Of a DNA stretch of 64,000 bases, positions 46,911-59,525 are shown in pieces. How positions within the stretch are numbered: position 1 is the stretch's first letter; every line of letters starts with the position of its first letter. This DNA comes from Fistulifera solaris (lineage: Eukaryota > Bacillariophyta > Bacillariophyceae > Naviculales > Stauroneidaceae): positions 806,001 through 870,000 of the forward strand of contig AP026126.1 of NCBI GenBank assembly GCA_030295235.1, in the 5' to 3' direction. The notes beneath the pieces are model-generated. The model ran no database searches. It was not told the origin of the DNA and saw only the letters and a list, made by a program, of their open reading frames with translations. The translations under genes and the position numbers were made by a program.

Positions 46911-49701
46911 TGCCCTCCACTCGAAACAGAACGCTCCGTTCCACCCGCAACGGAAATCTGTCGACCATTGAAGCGCTACCGGAACCGTTACCAAGTCGAA
47001 ACCTGCGTTCGGCAAAAGATGATGAGCTTAAAGCGAAAAGAAGCAACAATATTGAGCTTGGCAGTGAAAAAGAACCTGTTGGAAAAAGATAGAGTCAGTT
47101 ATAGCAACTACCGCAGGAGAAGAAAATGGAAGCCGCACCAGTTCAGGCAACAGCAATAATAAAACGAGTTCATCGAATATTGCTTCGAAAGCAGCTTCTT
47201 GGGAGGATCAGGTCTTTGATTTTCTGACGAATAATCAAACAGGAATGCTCGATGAAGACGAAGTTGTTTCTCGAATGAATCGCATGGTACGAGCGGCGAC
47301 GCAACAATTCGATTCGGCCAAAAGTATAATGAATACGGTGGTCAATGACAAGGTACTTTTCGACAGCTGTTGCGAAGAAGCACAAAACCAGGCTGTTATC
47401 GATGACCTTTTAAAGGATATATTTGGTGCGCTGACTACGCTAGATCGTCATGCCGTCTCTTGGATTAAACGGACCGTCGGAGCATCAGGACGGCGACAGA
47501 AAAGCAAACACGGTCTTCTTCTGGCAAACACCAAGCGTCGTCTTACTCGTGGGATGGCAAAAACGTCGGTAGCTACCAAGAACGAAGATATTCTTTATAA
47601 TTCAGTTCGAGAGATCGAACGCGAAAAGAACATCGCGAGTCGTCGTCGCGAGTGGAGACTTTCTTCTTCTTCATACAATGCTGATGATGAAGGCGACCGC
47701 TCGAAGGCAAATCGTCTCAAACGACGCACAAATGGAGAACAATCTGTAAGATTTACTTTCTTTAGAATGAAAGGTATTTGTGCGTCTCTAACTCTATGTT
47801 TCCACAGAATGCATCCTCGAACAAACGAATTCGACACGAAGAACAATCCACGCGTACTTCTCGTCCTGTCGGAGAGCCCATCCTTGACCTTGCTGCGCTT
47901 GAGTTAAGTAAACAAAAGATATTAGGTAAAAGAAACACAGCAACACGCAATGGCAGCTTTGAAGCTTATGTCAAACGATCCAAGAAGTGGGTGCCATCAC
48001 AGTACATACAGATGGGACTTATGCACAGTCTTCCTGGTTGGAACGAGATGCAAAACTACGTTCACAAGATCAATAATCTTGGCATTGAAGTACTGTTGAA
48101 GGAGCAAATGAAAGGACCTCTCACGAGATTCTTAGTTTGCGAGTATTTTTACAGTGATTTGGATAAGGCATGGTAAGTTTGTGCTCGCCGTTTTGCTTAG
48201 CTTGTCGCGTTAATCATAATTGGTTCTGATTCTATTTTGACAACTACCAGGTTTCAAAGTGAAGAAGTCACGGTGACACAAAGAGACCCAGAAGGTTTGC
48301 CCAAAACTACTTACTGGGAAGCGTCCAAAATGTGGAAGCAAAAGCGACGGGGTAAAGGTAGGCGCTTTTCACCACGTTTTATTCACGGGGAAATCATTGA
48401 AAGGAATAAGTATCGCCAAGCCGTCCGATTTTTCCAGCAGCATGGTGAATTGCTCGACAGCGTCCCGTTTCCTTACGATGTAGCGAAACGTATACCTATT
48501 GGTACTGCGATTGCTGCGTGGAACAATGCAAGGCAGATCATATGCCGAGGGATGGTTGTCAATCATAACACAGAGCACTCTACCTATAGCGTCGATTTTG
48601 GAGAGGACGATGCTAACCAGGAAGTTCCTGACAGTCACGTAGCCACTCTTGGAGGACCCGAGCAGTCCAGAAGTGCTGCTCTTTCTAAGGACTCGAGTCT
48701 TTCGTTGCTTGGTAAGTTTGGGAATCTTGAATCACTCGTCGACATGCAATCATGCTAACAACTATGTGGTATATTATGTAGACGATACGAAAACTAAGGC
48801 GCAGCTCTTAAAGGAACTAAGGAGCCTCGTGCGGTTTGATCCTTCACGACGTTCGTTGCTACCAAGAAAGCACACCCTGCATCGATCCATAGACAAAGAA
48901 AATGTCACACATGTAAAAGATCAAGTTGCTGAAAGAGAAGCTTTGGTCTGTTTGGCTGATTCAGTCGATAAACTGCTGCACAAAAAAACGCTACTTCTCG
49001 AAAGCCTTGAGGAATATAACGATGATGTTCAAGATTCGAGCGACGAGCGTTATCTATGGCTCAGGGATAGTTGCAAGAAGGTCGACGTCTGCCTCAACAC
49101 GTTGCTGCGCTACGTTGATACGTTTTACGGAACTGCATTTTTGCCTAATCAGTACGTTCATCTCGCTTATTCTTCTATGCGAATTGCGAAAGCACAATGG
49201 TCTCACTCTCCACCCTCTCGTCACAGACGGGCCGGCGAATCACCGCCCATTGCGTCACGTGATGGATTTAAAGGGGCTCTTGACCGCTTACCACATTTGC
49301 TAGTAGTTGATTGCTGTAAAGACACAGGAGATATATTCACGGAACTCTCAATGCTGACAGCCGATCACTTACTTTCTGAAGTTCATCCAACTCTCCGACC
49401 ATCGCAAATGCGTAGCGATGACCACAAAGATGCAGATTGTGAGGATGCCCTTTCTAAAGTAGGTCGTATTTTGCTTTCTTCATCGTTTGCAGTATCCGGC
49501 ATCATTTCAAAATCAGCCACTGTAGCCACTTGTGCGAGCGTGAATAACTCTTCAAATGATCAAGAGCAAGAAACTTATCCTTATGGTGACGACGACGACG
49601 ATTTCTTGGCTTCTACTTATTTGGCGAGACGTGAAGCTCTTTCCGAGTTAACGGAAGCGGCCGCCTTGTTCCATGCTGAGGTGGCCCTGTCGGCTCTCTA
49701 A
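46911..49701 (+). CDS. LIN9: LIN-9/ALWAYS EARLY homologue (DREAM/MMB complex)
   Basis: Transcription regulator of cell-cycle genes that works with E2F/Myb proteins. Predicted about 860 residues, four exons: 46911-47745, 47808-48172, 48251-48711 and 48782-49701 (introns 62, 78 and 70 nt). The N-terminal third is Ser/Lys/Arg-rich. The DIRP domain is split by the second intron: LTRFLVCEYFYSDLDKAW then F-Q-S. It continues with RRFSPRFIHGEIIERNKYR and PIGTAIAAWN...YSVDFGED, as in LIN-9 and plant ALY proteins. The C-terminal part has a helical region. One missing base in A5 (47083-47087) breaks exon 1. Start: first ATG giving MPSTRNRTLRSTRNG; an ATG a few codons upstream in frame is not excluded. 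Confidence 0.87.
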
Positions 49702-49788
49702 GTTTGGAAGTGTTAACAAGAATTGTTGATTTTAATGGCAGCTATTATTACGCAGTTGGACATGATGTCGAAATAGACTCACTTTTGC

Positions 49789-50987
49789 TCAGTTATCAAG
49801 TCTTTGACGCACTTGTTCGTATACGATGAAGAAAATAGCCACAGATGGAGCAATGTAGGTTACTCTTGGCACAACACCCTTTGCGAAACCTGCAATTCCC
49901 TCGTCGCGCCAAATTTTCGACGCACAGGAAAGCACCGTACCTCCATATGCCGCGCTGTCAGTCATAAGAAGAGTTTTGAAACGATCCAGCGGTGCTGTGA
50001 TAGCCGCTGAAAAAGATCCTGCTATTGCACCACAAATCGCACTTTCGGCGGCATCTAATTGGATTTTTTCGCTCGTGGACTTTCCTTTCATACTTTTAGA
50101 TCTACTCTTTACTCGTCGACTTTTGATACGCAAGTAAAAGCTTTTGTCACCTCATAAGACGTCAATTGCGCTACGCGGAAAGGAACATCGCGAGCGATAC
50201 CCCCAAAGTAGCCCTGATACAATCCTTTGATACCTTTCTTTCTGAGAATGCCCAGGAATGCCTCCGCGGTACTTTTGTACATGCCTGCTTGGGTCTGTTG
50301 CTTTATAACTTCCGACGGACAGAGCCAACCGGAACCTGTCAAGTCCCCTAGTACAGCCGAGAACGCATACAGCAACACAGGTTTTGTATTCGGAAATTTG
50401 TTGAACAGTGCTTTTTTGTACATTTCGTACGATCCGAATGTAAGGACCCTATTTTATTATTCAATTTGCAAGGTTTCATAAGGAATCATCGAAAGCACAG
50501 ATTGTAAATTTTTTGATGAACGATACAACGTACCCGTATGGCACTTGACCGATGAGAGACCCGGCAACACCCTTGTAGAGTCCCTCGAGTCGGAAAGGGT
50601 TCGCTTGTTCCATTTGAAGACGAGTCTGTTGTTAACGAACAAATTAGGACTAGCAAGTAGCAGCCTCGACCAAGAATCCGTGTTTGCTTACCTTGAGAGT
50701 ATCTACTGGATACATGGAGAATATGGACGAGCACCGGGCGGCCGCCGCGGCGACCAAGTCGCGCCTTGAATCTCGAATGATACTTACGAAACTGAGCCAA
50801 GGATTCATCTTGGCGGTTTCGGCTTTGCAGCACCACCGCGTGTTGGAATGGTAGCGGCTAAATGACAAGTCGGTCGAACGCTAGAATGTCGAAACACCGA
50901 CAGAGTGGTGATGTCTCGAGCCGATGTTGAACCCAAGAAAACGACGAAAAAGAGAAGGGTTTGTCGGTAAATACTACAGCAAATCAT
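49789..50987 (-). CDS. Mitochondrial carrier family protein (SLC25A26-like)
   Basis: Small-molecule transporter with the three-repeat carrier fold, about 349 residues. The three P-x-[D/E]-x-x-[K/R] motifs are present: YPVDTLK, CPSEVIK and APLDRFK. Exons are 50987-50693, 50625-50534 and 50448-49789. The CPSEVIKQQTQAGMY and RDVPFRVAQLTSYE stretches resemble the S-adenosylmethionine carriers, so that substrate is a reasonable guess only. The N terminus has a hydrophobic signal-peptide-like segment, unusual for mitochondrial carriers, so plastid or another membrane is possible. Two missing bases break the frame: T3 50824-50826 and A4 50136-50139. It converges with LIN9. Confidence 0.8.
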
Positions 50988-51144
50988 GTTTGATGTAACC
51001 TTTTACGTCTTAACAAGGTGTAGGTGGGATCTTTTGCTTTGATTGTATTGTTGTTCGTCTCTGTCCTTTCAACACTCGGATTGTCGTAAATGTTGTCGAT
51101 TGATTGACTGATACCCCTGTCGGTAACGGATGGCGTAAATGTTT

Positions 51145-51193
51145 CATGACTGAATTGCAGTCTTGAAGAAAAAAACAGTTTGGGCTTATAGTC
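51145..51193 (+). repeat. CATGACTG/CAGTC hairpin element f with downstream box
   Basis: Hairpin with one mismatch in the right arm (CAGTCTTG), then ACAGTTTGGGCTTATAGTC. Same order and spacing as copies b, d and e. Confidence 0.7.
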
Positions 51194-51368
51194 GACTTCC
51201 AGGTTGCCAACGATCCGCATTGCTTTTCGAAGTAAAGAATCGAAACGTGCACTGCAATGATGCTGATGGTAGATGGTAGCTGCCTCAGGATCACGACAAA
51301 TATCATTTGCCATGCTACCAGCACAAATGGTGAATTGTTTAGGAGCGTGGCTCGGAAAAATCACGATT

Positions 51369-51430
51369 CATGACTGGAATACAGTCGTGGTAAAGTTCGG
51401 TCTACACTTCGGGGTGATAGCAAATAAGCC
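51369..51430 (+). repeat. CATGACTG/CAGTCGTG hairpin element g with downstream box
   Basis: Perfect arms (51369-51389, 5-base loop) followed by GTCTACACTTCGGGGTGATA. Lies 180 bp after copy f in the same orientation. Confidence 0.75.
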
Positions 51431-51703
51431 TTACTACGGAAAGACAACATTTTTTGGTAGAAGGATTTAAGACGTGTTGAACCCATTGCAAATGCTATCG
51501 AAAGTGTCTGCAAGATGTTTATCTGGTACGAAAAGGAAGTATTCCATGGAAAGAGTGCTAGGCCCTAGGCAGAGTATGCTATTGACAATTAGAATGGTGT
51601 TGCAACAATTCCGGGACTGAACTTTGGTTCGACGTCACCCTGCAAGGTCTCCGAGTAAATCAAAAAAAATACTGTAGTATCTAGGAATTTTATTGTGAAG
51701 GGC

Positions 51704-51730
51704 TACCTGGTACCGGTACCGTTACCAAGT
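51704..51730. repeat. TACCTGGTACCGGTACC palindromic tract
   Basis: Nested palindromes on GGTACC, ending GTTACCAAGTA. Same word family as 2238-2275 and 59196-59216. About 400 bp before the PHD-PWWP gene. Confidence 0.65.
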
Positions 51731-52112
51731 ACGCTTTAAGATCTCCCGCCGATATGCTTATCAATTATCAGCCATGTCCGTTGGCGAAGGCCACTTAGGC
51801 GGCTGGCTCGTATGACTCGCCAATCCAATCACGAACGACGTCAGCTCGTTCACAGTTCACACCAATAAGGTTACGGTACGGTACCCTCCAGAAATCAGAG
51901 GTAGACTCCTCTAACCTTAACAGTCTAGTTGGTAAGTCTTAACCTTACTAGCTGTAACGCAGTAGCGAGTTGAGAGGAAGAACGCAAAAACGCCTTGTGT
52001 CGTTGTTGCTTTTTAATTGCTCGAGATCTTTTCCAAGAAAGTATGTCTTTTCCCGCTCAAGACAAACTCATTCATTTAATTGTAAAAACAAGCACATTCC
52101 TTGCACAGAAGA

Positions 52113-53368
52113 ATGTCACATACGCCTAACGATGGAGACGATGAGCTGCTTGATACGGGATGCCTTGTGTGCGGAAACGACGACCATCATGATAAGATGC
52201 TTTTGTGCGACGCGTGCACGGGCGAGTATCACATGCACTGTTTGAAGCCAAAATTGGATAAGATACCACAAAATAAATGGTTTTGCGGTAAGTGTGATAA
52301 TAGTATTGTGATCATACTGCCATCGACACAATAAGTCACTCAATGACAGCGCCCTTTCTTCAGCTATTTGCAAGGGGGCGAGGGAACGGCCCCGGCGAAA
52401 CTCGAGGAATTAGTGTCGGCGCTCCCTTCCGAGTATAGAGCACGTTTCGGTGAAATTTGTTGGGCACAAGGTGGGGTCGGGTATGGATGGTGGCCTTGCT
52501 GTATTTTCGATCCGAGATGGGCCAAAGGGAAACCTCTGGAAGAAGCTAAACGACAGCTGGGAAAAAAGTATCTCGTCTATTTTTACATGTGCACGGACTC
52601 TCCTTTCGCGCTACTGGCAGAGAATAAAACTATGAGTTGGCTAGAGGGATTATCGTACAATTACTACCAAGGCAAGGCCGCCAAGAATTACAGCAAGGAT
52701 CGATTTGCTTTATTTCAAAAGGCCTTACTAATAGCGACCAATGAGTTCGACAAGTCAGTTTCTGAGAGGTACAAGTCACTCAATCTTTCTCGTAAAAACA
52801 CTGCATTGCCACAACCAGGTCGTCCGATTCTTTCACCTAGCAAAGTTCGGCAAAAGCCTGCGGCAACCAGTTCTGATGCAAAGCGAAAACTGGTTTCCAA
52901 GGATGAATCGTCTTCGAAGAGAACCATATCGCAGCAAGTAGGAACCAAAAACATTATTCCTCGTCCTTCTCGAATTGAAAAGAAAAGAAAATGGCACAGG
53001 AACACTATCAGAGTTCCGAACATGCAGATAGGTCAGCAGATACTGAATTGATTTGTACCGTGTGGAATGTCGCCGACGTTGATAACTTTGCAACGAGCAC
53101 GCAAGTCGGTTTCGTGATTTTGGCCTCGATTAAATCATCCACATTTGAAGATGTTCGCACGTGCATTTCTCGTGAAATTGACCTACTATCGGAAACAACA
53201 TGGCAGTTCTGGGTGCCTCTCTTAGGGCCGGTCAGTCGTGCTCAAGAGCGACTGTTTGGGCCGATTCTGCCTTTCTTTGCGAAACGGAAATTGGCCGGCG
53301 ACACCATGACGGGAGATGGTACGATTCATCATCCACTTCGTCTCCATGTCATACAACTAGACAAGTAG
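52113..53368 (+). CDS. PHD finger - PWWP-like chromatin reader
   Basis: About 393 residues. A PHD zinc finger occupies residues ~16-60 (CLVCGNDDHHDKMLLCDACTG then YHMHCL and WFC-G-x-x-C, the last Cys supplied after the intron). Exons are 52113-52287 and 52364-53368. A PWWP-like region follows (ICWAQGGVGYGWWPCCIFDPRW), a fold that binds methylated histone or DNA. The rest is basic and Ser-rich, then an acidic/aromatic C-terminal part (TWQFWVPLLGPV). Two missing bases: G5 52374-52378, right after the zinc finger, and A4 52989-52992. Histone reading is inferred from the domains. The gene converges with ABCA (117 bp between stops). Confidence 0.8.
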
Positions 53369-53485
53369 GTGTCGAATCCAAGATTAAAGCGCAGAGTTTC
53401 AAACCATGTATTCTATTCCTATCATTGATTTGGCCGCTAGTATGGATTGTAAAAGTGCATCTCACACAACCTATTGCTATTTTCT

Positions 53486-56400
53486 CTAATCGTCACCTAG
53501 AGCAATGAAAACATCTTCAAGTGAAGACTGCGACAACAAGAACTGATTGATACCACCTTCGTTGGCAGTATCTTCTCCGTAGAGTACGCGAAATACATCG
53601 GGTAAATTGATGTCTCGGGGTAATGCTATACGAAGGGTCTTTGCTTGGCGATTCTGAAGAACAGCATCCTTGTGCAACCGATTTCGTACAAAAGCCAATG
53701 CCTTCTCCTGATGTGCTGCGGAGCTTCTGGTCAAATTTAGTTGTAGCAGATATCCGGAACCAAAACGATCCTTAAGTGCTTGTTGAGTACCAATTACCTT
53801 CAAGTGACCGTTCGACATGATTGCTATACGATTGCAAAGCGTATCGGCTTCCACCATCATGTGCGTCGTGATGATCACGGCTCGTTCTGACGTAGAAAAA
53901 GAGTTGATCAAATTCCATATCGAGTTCCGTGTTGATGGATCGAGGCCTGGGGAATTAACATGAATGACAAAGCAAATTGGTCGGGATTAGTGACAAGGAT
54001 GGATGCATCTCAATGCGTGCTGCGACATAAGAACGTACCGGTTGTTGGTTCATCAAGAAGAAGCACTGACGGCGCACCTATAAGCGAGATTGCAATTGAT
54101 AACCGTCGCCTCATTCCACCAGATAAACGCCCAGCCCTTCTGTGGTAAAATGAAGGTGTTCCTAAACCTACAGCGCAAGCAGTCGAGTGGGCTACGTGTC
54201 GTACCTGGTTCATTGGTAAACCTTTTAGCAGCGCGAAATATTCAAGGTGTCTTTGCACCGTTTCTGTCGGGCAGATGATATCGAACTGCGGGCAGTTCCC
54301 GAGACGTTCGAATACGTTCAATGTTTGCGTAGAAACATTATACCCCGCAACGAGAGCAACTCCATTCGTGGAGTCGTGAGAACCCGCCCAAATTTTTATT
54401 GCGGTTGTTTTCCCTGGATGGAAACACAAAGCATTAATTTGCTTCAGATAAAAACGTGAAGAGTAGACGGGAAAAAAAAGATCATGACTGCACTAACCTG
54501 CTCCATTTTTTCCCAGCAATCCTAATACTTCTCCTCGCGGCACATGTATATCTAGTGATTGAAGCGCAACTCTAGGAGGAGCACCACCAAGGCTGGGGTA
54601 GACCTTTCGAAGCTTATACGAGAGCACCGGTGGTATGCTATCTCGGGAGATCGATTCAGTATTCACTTCCAGTTCAATTAGATCATCCATATTCAACAGC
54701 AAACTGCCTTCAGCGAGCGGCTCGTTGCTAAATCCGTCCTCCTCTCTGTTACCTCCGTCACTCTTATCAATTAAACGTTGAACAAACGATTCGACCACCG
54801 CAGTTTCGTCGACCACTTCTTGAAGGATCTCATGAGAATGCTGCGTGTCTTGCACGTTAGCTATAAATTTTGACATGGATATACAGTTCCAGGCTTGTTT
54901 CACCGTACTGAGAAGCTGACGGGATGTCTTATTAGGGAAGGAAAACAACGAAACGAAGCAGAAGCCCATAAGCATAAGAATCAAACCCCCAATGGCCATG
55001 AAACCCATAAAAGATAGATATTGTTCTCTCGCAAATGGAAATTCACAAGCGTTTCCGTCGCATTGAACATCGCTCCCCAGAGACGGAATAAAAATAGAGG
55101 TCGCATAGTCCGGTGGATCAGAAACGAAGAGAACATTACCCAGAAGAGATGCTGCAATCATGTGAAAAAGCCCAAGCTGCGGAAGCATCGCAGCATAACT
55201 TGGCATACAAAGACTTCCGAGAGAATCTACGTTTACCTGGGCACCAATGCAATTCAGTAAGGACAAACCTTCATTGCTACTAGTGTCACAAACAGTCTCG
55301 ACGCATTCGTCGGTAAAACGAGGGGCTACGAGGAAGTAGGTGATGATCGGAAAGATACCAGCCAGTAGACAGGCAGTCGCCACAAGTACCAACGCAAGCT
55401 TATGACCTGGAAGATAAGCACTAGCGAAAACCGCTCCAGGGGCTGTCAACCCAAACATGAATGCAGCACCAAAAAGCATCCCATAACCACCTGCCTTCCA
55501 AGTGGCGAAGATGTAAACGTTAGGATCTTCCACATCAATCACAAAACCTCCTGATATTCTTCGATTCCAAGACCATTGTCGTTCGCACGAATCGGTGTCT
55601 CCGCAAATAAAAGGATCGCGAAAAAGACCTGGCAGGTACATTGCCGTCAGCATGACTAATCCGAACAGAAATTGTACAAGGAATGAATACAATCCGTACC
55701 CAAAAATGAAGGATGACTTCAAAAGACCTTGAGCCTTCATCAAGTAGAACAAACCCGTACTACGATCGCGGTAGATCGGAGATACAAGCGTGATTAATGT
55801 CATGGAAAGGAAACATACAGGTCCGACCATGAAGGGTACTGCCGAGGTATTATTTGCTCGGACAGTCAAAGTTAGCGCTAGAAGTACCAAGAAAGCATGA
55901 AAGAACCACCCAGTCCATTTCCCTACCCAATGACGCGATGATGAAAAGTACAAAATAGCTACAGCCTGTTTCCACGTGCTCAACATGGGATTGAAGGCAG
56001 CTATCTTGTCTGTGTCAACTTCTACAGCTTGCACAGCACCGACAACTTCGTTTTCGTCATCTACGTAATGCGCGTTTCGTCGTGGACAACAACAGGAATA
56101 CGTGTCCAACGGCTCCCTTACAGACCTTGTTTGATCACCTCCGTCGCCTTGAGTTACCTTCAAAAACACTTCTTCCAATGAGCTGTTCGAAAATCCCCAC
56201 TCCTTTACCCCAGAAGTGTCCTTGTCGTCAAGCCATTCAACGAAGTCAGCCAAAGCGACCACATCGACACCCTCTTTATCATCGTTCCGTTTGATCTTTC
56301 CAATCTTCACCGTAATATTCCCAGCATCACCGCTAGAAAAAGATATATCTTTGTAGAACTCCTTGAAATGAGACAACACTCCGTCTTGTGCAGTTCGTAC

Positions 56401-58992
56401 GTTCTCTTTATCAACCAAAAGCGTGAATTGTAAGGGCGAGCCATATTTCGATTTAAGTTCAAGGGGTGTACCATATGCGGCAAGTTCACCTTTTCGCATC
56501 ACCTGCACAACGAAGTCGAGATCATTGTCATCGTAAGACAAAAGAAATCCGCAATTGATGAGGACCGACCATTAACTTACAGCTACAATATCCGCCAATA
56601 GATCAGCTTCTTCCATCGCATGCGTTGTCAGAAGTACAACTCGGCCTTCTTTTATTTCATCAATATGACGCCATACAGCGCGCCGACTCAAAGGATCCAT
56701 GCCTTTGACGTCATCGTTCGCGGAACGTCGAGTTAGAAACATAGCTAAAGAAAAAAATGTAGATCTACGTACACAATGACTCACCAGTTGTGGGCTCATC
56801 GAGAATGATCAGAGGACGCCCTCCTATAGTAGAACATGCCAGAGACAACCTTCGTCTCATACCTCCTGAAAAGGAGGAACTGTATTGATTTTGGACGATC
56901 ACCAAGTCTACGCTGGCTAACCAGTGCTGCACCATTTCAGGTATGTCATGCGAGCAAACACCCCGGAGCCCCGCAAATAACTCGAGATGTTCCCTTGCAG
57001 TAAGATCGGGGTAAAGAAAATCATCCTGTTTGCAGACGGAAACCAGCTTGCGAACCGTGTCGGGATCGTCTGACACTGAATGCCCAAAGACAAGGATGTC
57101 ACCGTCCGTTGCACCGATTTCGCAGCCAAGAATATGTGACAACGTTGTCTTTCCGGCTCCTACAAACATATATAAATCAGAAATGCAGTTGTCAGATATT
57201 AGAAACATCTTTCAGTCTTACCGTTGTGCCCAAGTAAAGCCGTTATCTCACCAGGAGTCATCGTCATTGTCACGCTTTTCAATGCATCAAAGTTCCCATA
57301 GCTCTTGCGGACGTCGTTGACTTGCACAACATTGCCATTAGCGGAGCCCTTCTCTTTCGCGGGGCCGAGCCAATACGAAGGAAGGAGAAAGAAATAGAAT
57401 TTACGGGGAGCCCCATTCTGGAAAAATGAATAAATCACAGTGAGTTCCGTATTGTGAGGATACGCCGCAATAGCGAAGAAGAACGTTTCAACGTACCCGT
57501 CCAGGGCGAACCTGTGCATAGTAGGCGGCCATCAAAGTGTAGATTATAGAGAGGCAAAACATAACCCCAAACAAACCGTTGACCGATGGAGTTTGGGTGG
57601 GAGACTGCTCCACTACCCCTGGGCATTCTCTCAAATTGGGGCACATGTCTTCCAACATGGATGAAGGAGGACAGTTACTGAAATCTAAACCAGGGGTCAG
57701 CTTCATCTCGACGTTTAAAATGGTACCTTGAGGGAAGAGAGTTGAACGGTTATCGTCCGAAAGGGGAAAGGGCAGGGAAGCGACGGCCAAAGCTTCCGAC
57801 GACATGGAAGCATGTTTAAGCTCGAACTTGCGATCGGGCATGCCCGTATAACCTAAAAAGTTGCTCCATACACCGGCAAAGTGGACGTAAGGAAACCAAA
57901 AAGGATGGCATTACCGAGACGTCTATCTTTGTTCCAGATCAATGTTGTGTACCCTGCACCGAAATAGCAACCCACAAAAAATTCGCCATCTGGAAACTCC
58001 GACGGATCAGCACGAAAGATATCACCTTGACCTTTGCTGACAATCGGAACGTCGCAAGTTGAATTTATGGCTTGCCTTTCAGTCTGTTTGTTGGTCCAAA
58101 ACAACGACATGGGCGTGTCATACATTTGGTTTACATCGTAGGCCGAAAACACAGATACGGTTGAGACAATTTGGTGTAAATAGACGGACCATTGAGCAAC
58201 TAGGATGAGCACGATGAGCCATGTTGCACTGCCATTTCGCGATGTTCCACAAAGAGCCGCCAAGAAAAAAGAAGCGCCGACAAGGGAAATATTCAAATAG
58301 AAGAAAGAACCAAAGATACCCATGAAAAGACGTTTTCAAAGGCATGAATCGACGATAAACTCTTCGCGGTAATCGCTGCTCCAAAAGAGTTAACCAACGA
58401 CGTAAGAATGAAGGGTATCCACCAAGACACCCAAAAGACGCTCTCCCGCATTCCAGCTGCTCTTAATACTCCTAGCATCTGATTCTGAATATCGACTTGT
58501 ATGATAACAAGGACCAAGATAGAGTGAAACATAGGACCAAATGCTGCGATGACAGATCATTTGTTAAAAAATTCACGGAAAACGCATCAAACAGAAAATA
58601 AACAGAGTTGCGTTCGTACCCATTACAGTAACCGGAAATCCTTGGTCCCAATGCATATTGTATGAGTTCGGAACTTCACTATATCCTCTTTCCATTTGCA
58701 GGTCATCCAAATAAGTCTGATCGACTGTTCCGCAGCGCGTCAGAGGAACCGTTCCGAAATTGATTTCAAATTCATTATTTGTGCTGCTGCTGTAAGCGAG
58801 TAGGACCGACCCCACACTCGACAGGCACATGAGAGCCAATTGAACAGGACGACGACTTAACAAAAGCATATTTTTCTTGACTGACGCCCTTAGCTGATGA
58901 AACCATGGTACATTCTCAACCTTTGGCGGATTGGAAAGCTTGACAGAAGGAGCATCTTCTATATCGTCCTCCACGGGGGAGGGATCTGTCAT
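53486..58992 (-). CDS. ABCA-type full ABC transporter
   Basis: About 1,651 residues: two halves, each a membrane domain followed by a nucleotide-binding domain. Eight exons: 58992-58620, 58543-57497, 57417-57222, 57159-56785, 56702-56581, 56502-54498, 54413-54039 and 53946-53486. NBD1 has GHNGAGKTT, FSGGMRRRLSLA and LIILDEPTTG; NBD2 has GKNGAGKTT, LSGGMRRRLSIA and VLLLDEPTTG. Large extracytoplasmic loops, as in ABCA proteins, lie within exons 2 and 6. ABCA members usually move lipids or sterols; the substrate here is unknown. Missing bases: A4 58325-58328 and GG 57875-57876. TACCAGGTA words sit 105 and 204 bp before the start. Confidence 0.92.
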
Positions 58993-59195
58993 TTTTTCTG
59001 ACGGTTGCGAATGAAGAAAGGCACCGTTGATTCCCTATCGATTTCAAAACTTTCCTGGCTCGTCAATAAGCAGGTGCGTATTGCGTATATCAATGCTACC
59101 AGGTAGTTGCTTGCCTTTGGCTTCCGAATGAATGAATTATACTCCGGTAATACACAAAGCACGCCATGCCAACATGATCTTTTTTTCATCCCTGT

Positions 59196-59216
59196 TACCA
59201 GGTACCGGTACTGATA
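59196..59216. repeat. TACCAGGTACCGGTA palindromic tract
   Basis: Same word family as the palindromes at 2238, 13655 and 51704; about 204 bp before the ABCA start codon. Confidence 0.6.
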
Positions 59217-59344
59217 CTCGTCCCGGTCAAGGTTGGCGTCCGCGTGTCTCTCCATACAAAGTAGAAGCCTGCAGCCAGCTGCCAACCGACAACTCATTTT
59301 ACGGTACGGTAGTGATACCCTGTACCGGTACTCAGATGACTCCT

Positions 59345-59371
59345 CATGACTCATGACTCATGACTCATGAC
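59345..59371. repeat. Tandem CATGACT repeat (four units)
   Basis: Four head-to-tail CATGACT units, making overlapping ATGACTCAT words like bZIP/AP-1 binding sites. Location is between ABCA and the SDR gene's 3' end. Confidence 0.6.
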
Positions 59372-59525
59372 ACCTTGACTGCGTCGTTGTTTGCAACCCT
59401 CCGCCAAAACGAAAAGCTGTACTCCTAAACAAGCTTTTCGAATATAGGGGTCTTTCACTACATAGAGACAACGCCATGAATACTGGAGTTACATTCAGAT
59501 CGAACTAGATTGATCTATTTCAATT

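Larger units (their letters stand above)
50988..52112. other. Intergenic region, 1.1 kb, with two hairpins and a palindromic tract
   Basis: Contains hairpins f (51145-51193) and g (51369-51430) and GGTACC-type palindromes at 51704-51730 and about 51868-51890. The minus frames at 50984-51364 overlap the hairpins and are not supported. Confidence 0.6.
58993..59525. other. Promoter-side region with GGTACC palindromes and ATGACTC repeat
   Basis: Upstream of ABCA. Holds TACCAGGTA at 59097-59105, a nested palindrome at 59196-59216, a second GGTACGGTA-type cluster at about 59296-59335, and a tandem CATGACT repeat (59345-59371). Confidence 0.6.

Noticed and set aside
50984-51364. 126-codon minus-strand frame
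   Set aside because: Lies over hairpin element f and intergenic DNA; no coding signature.
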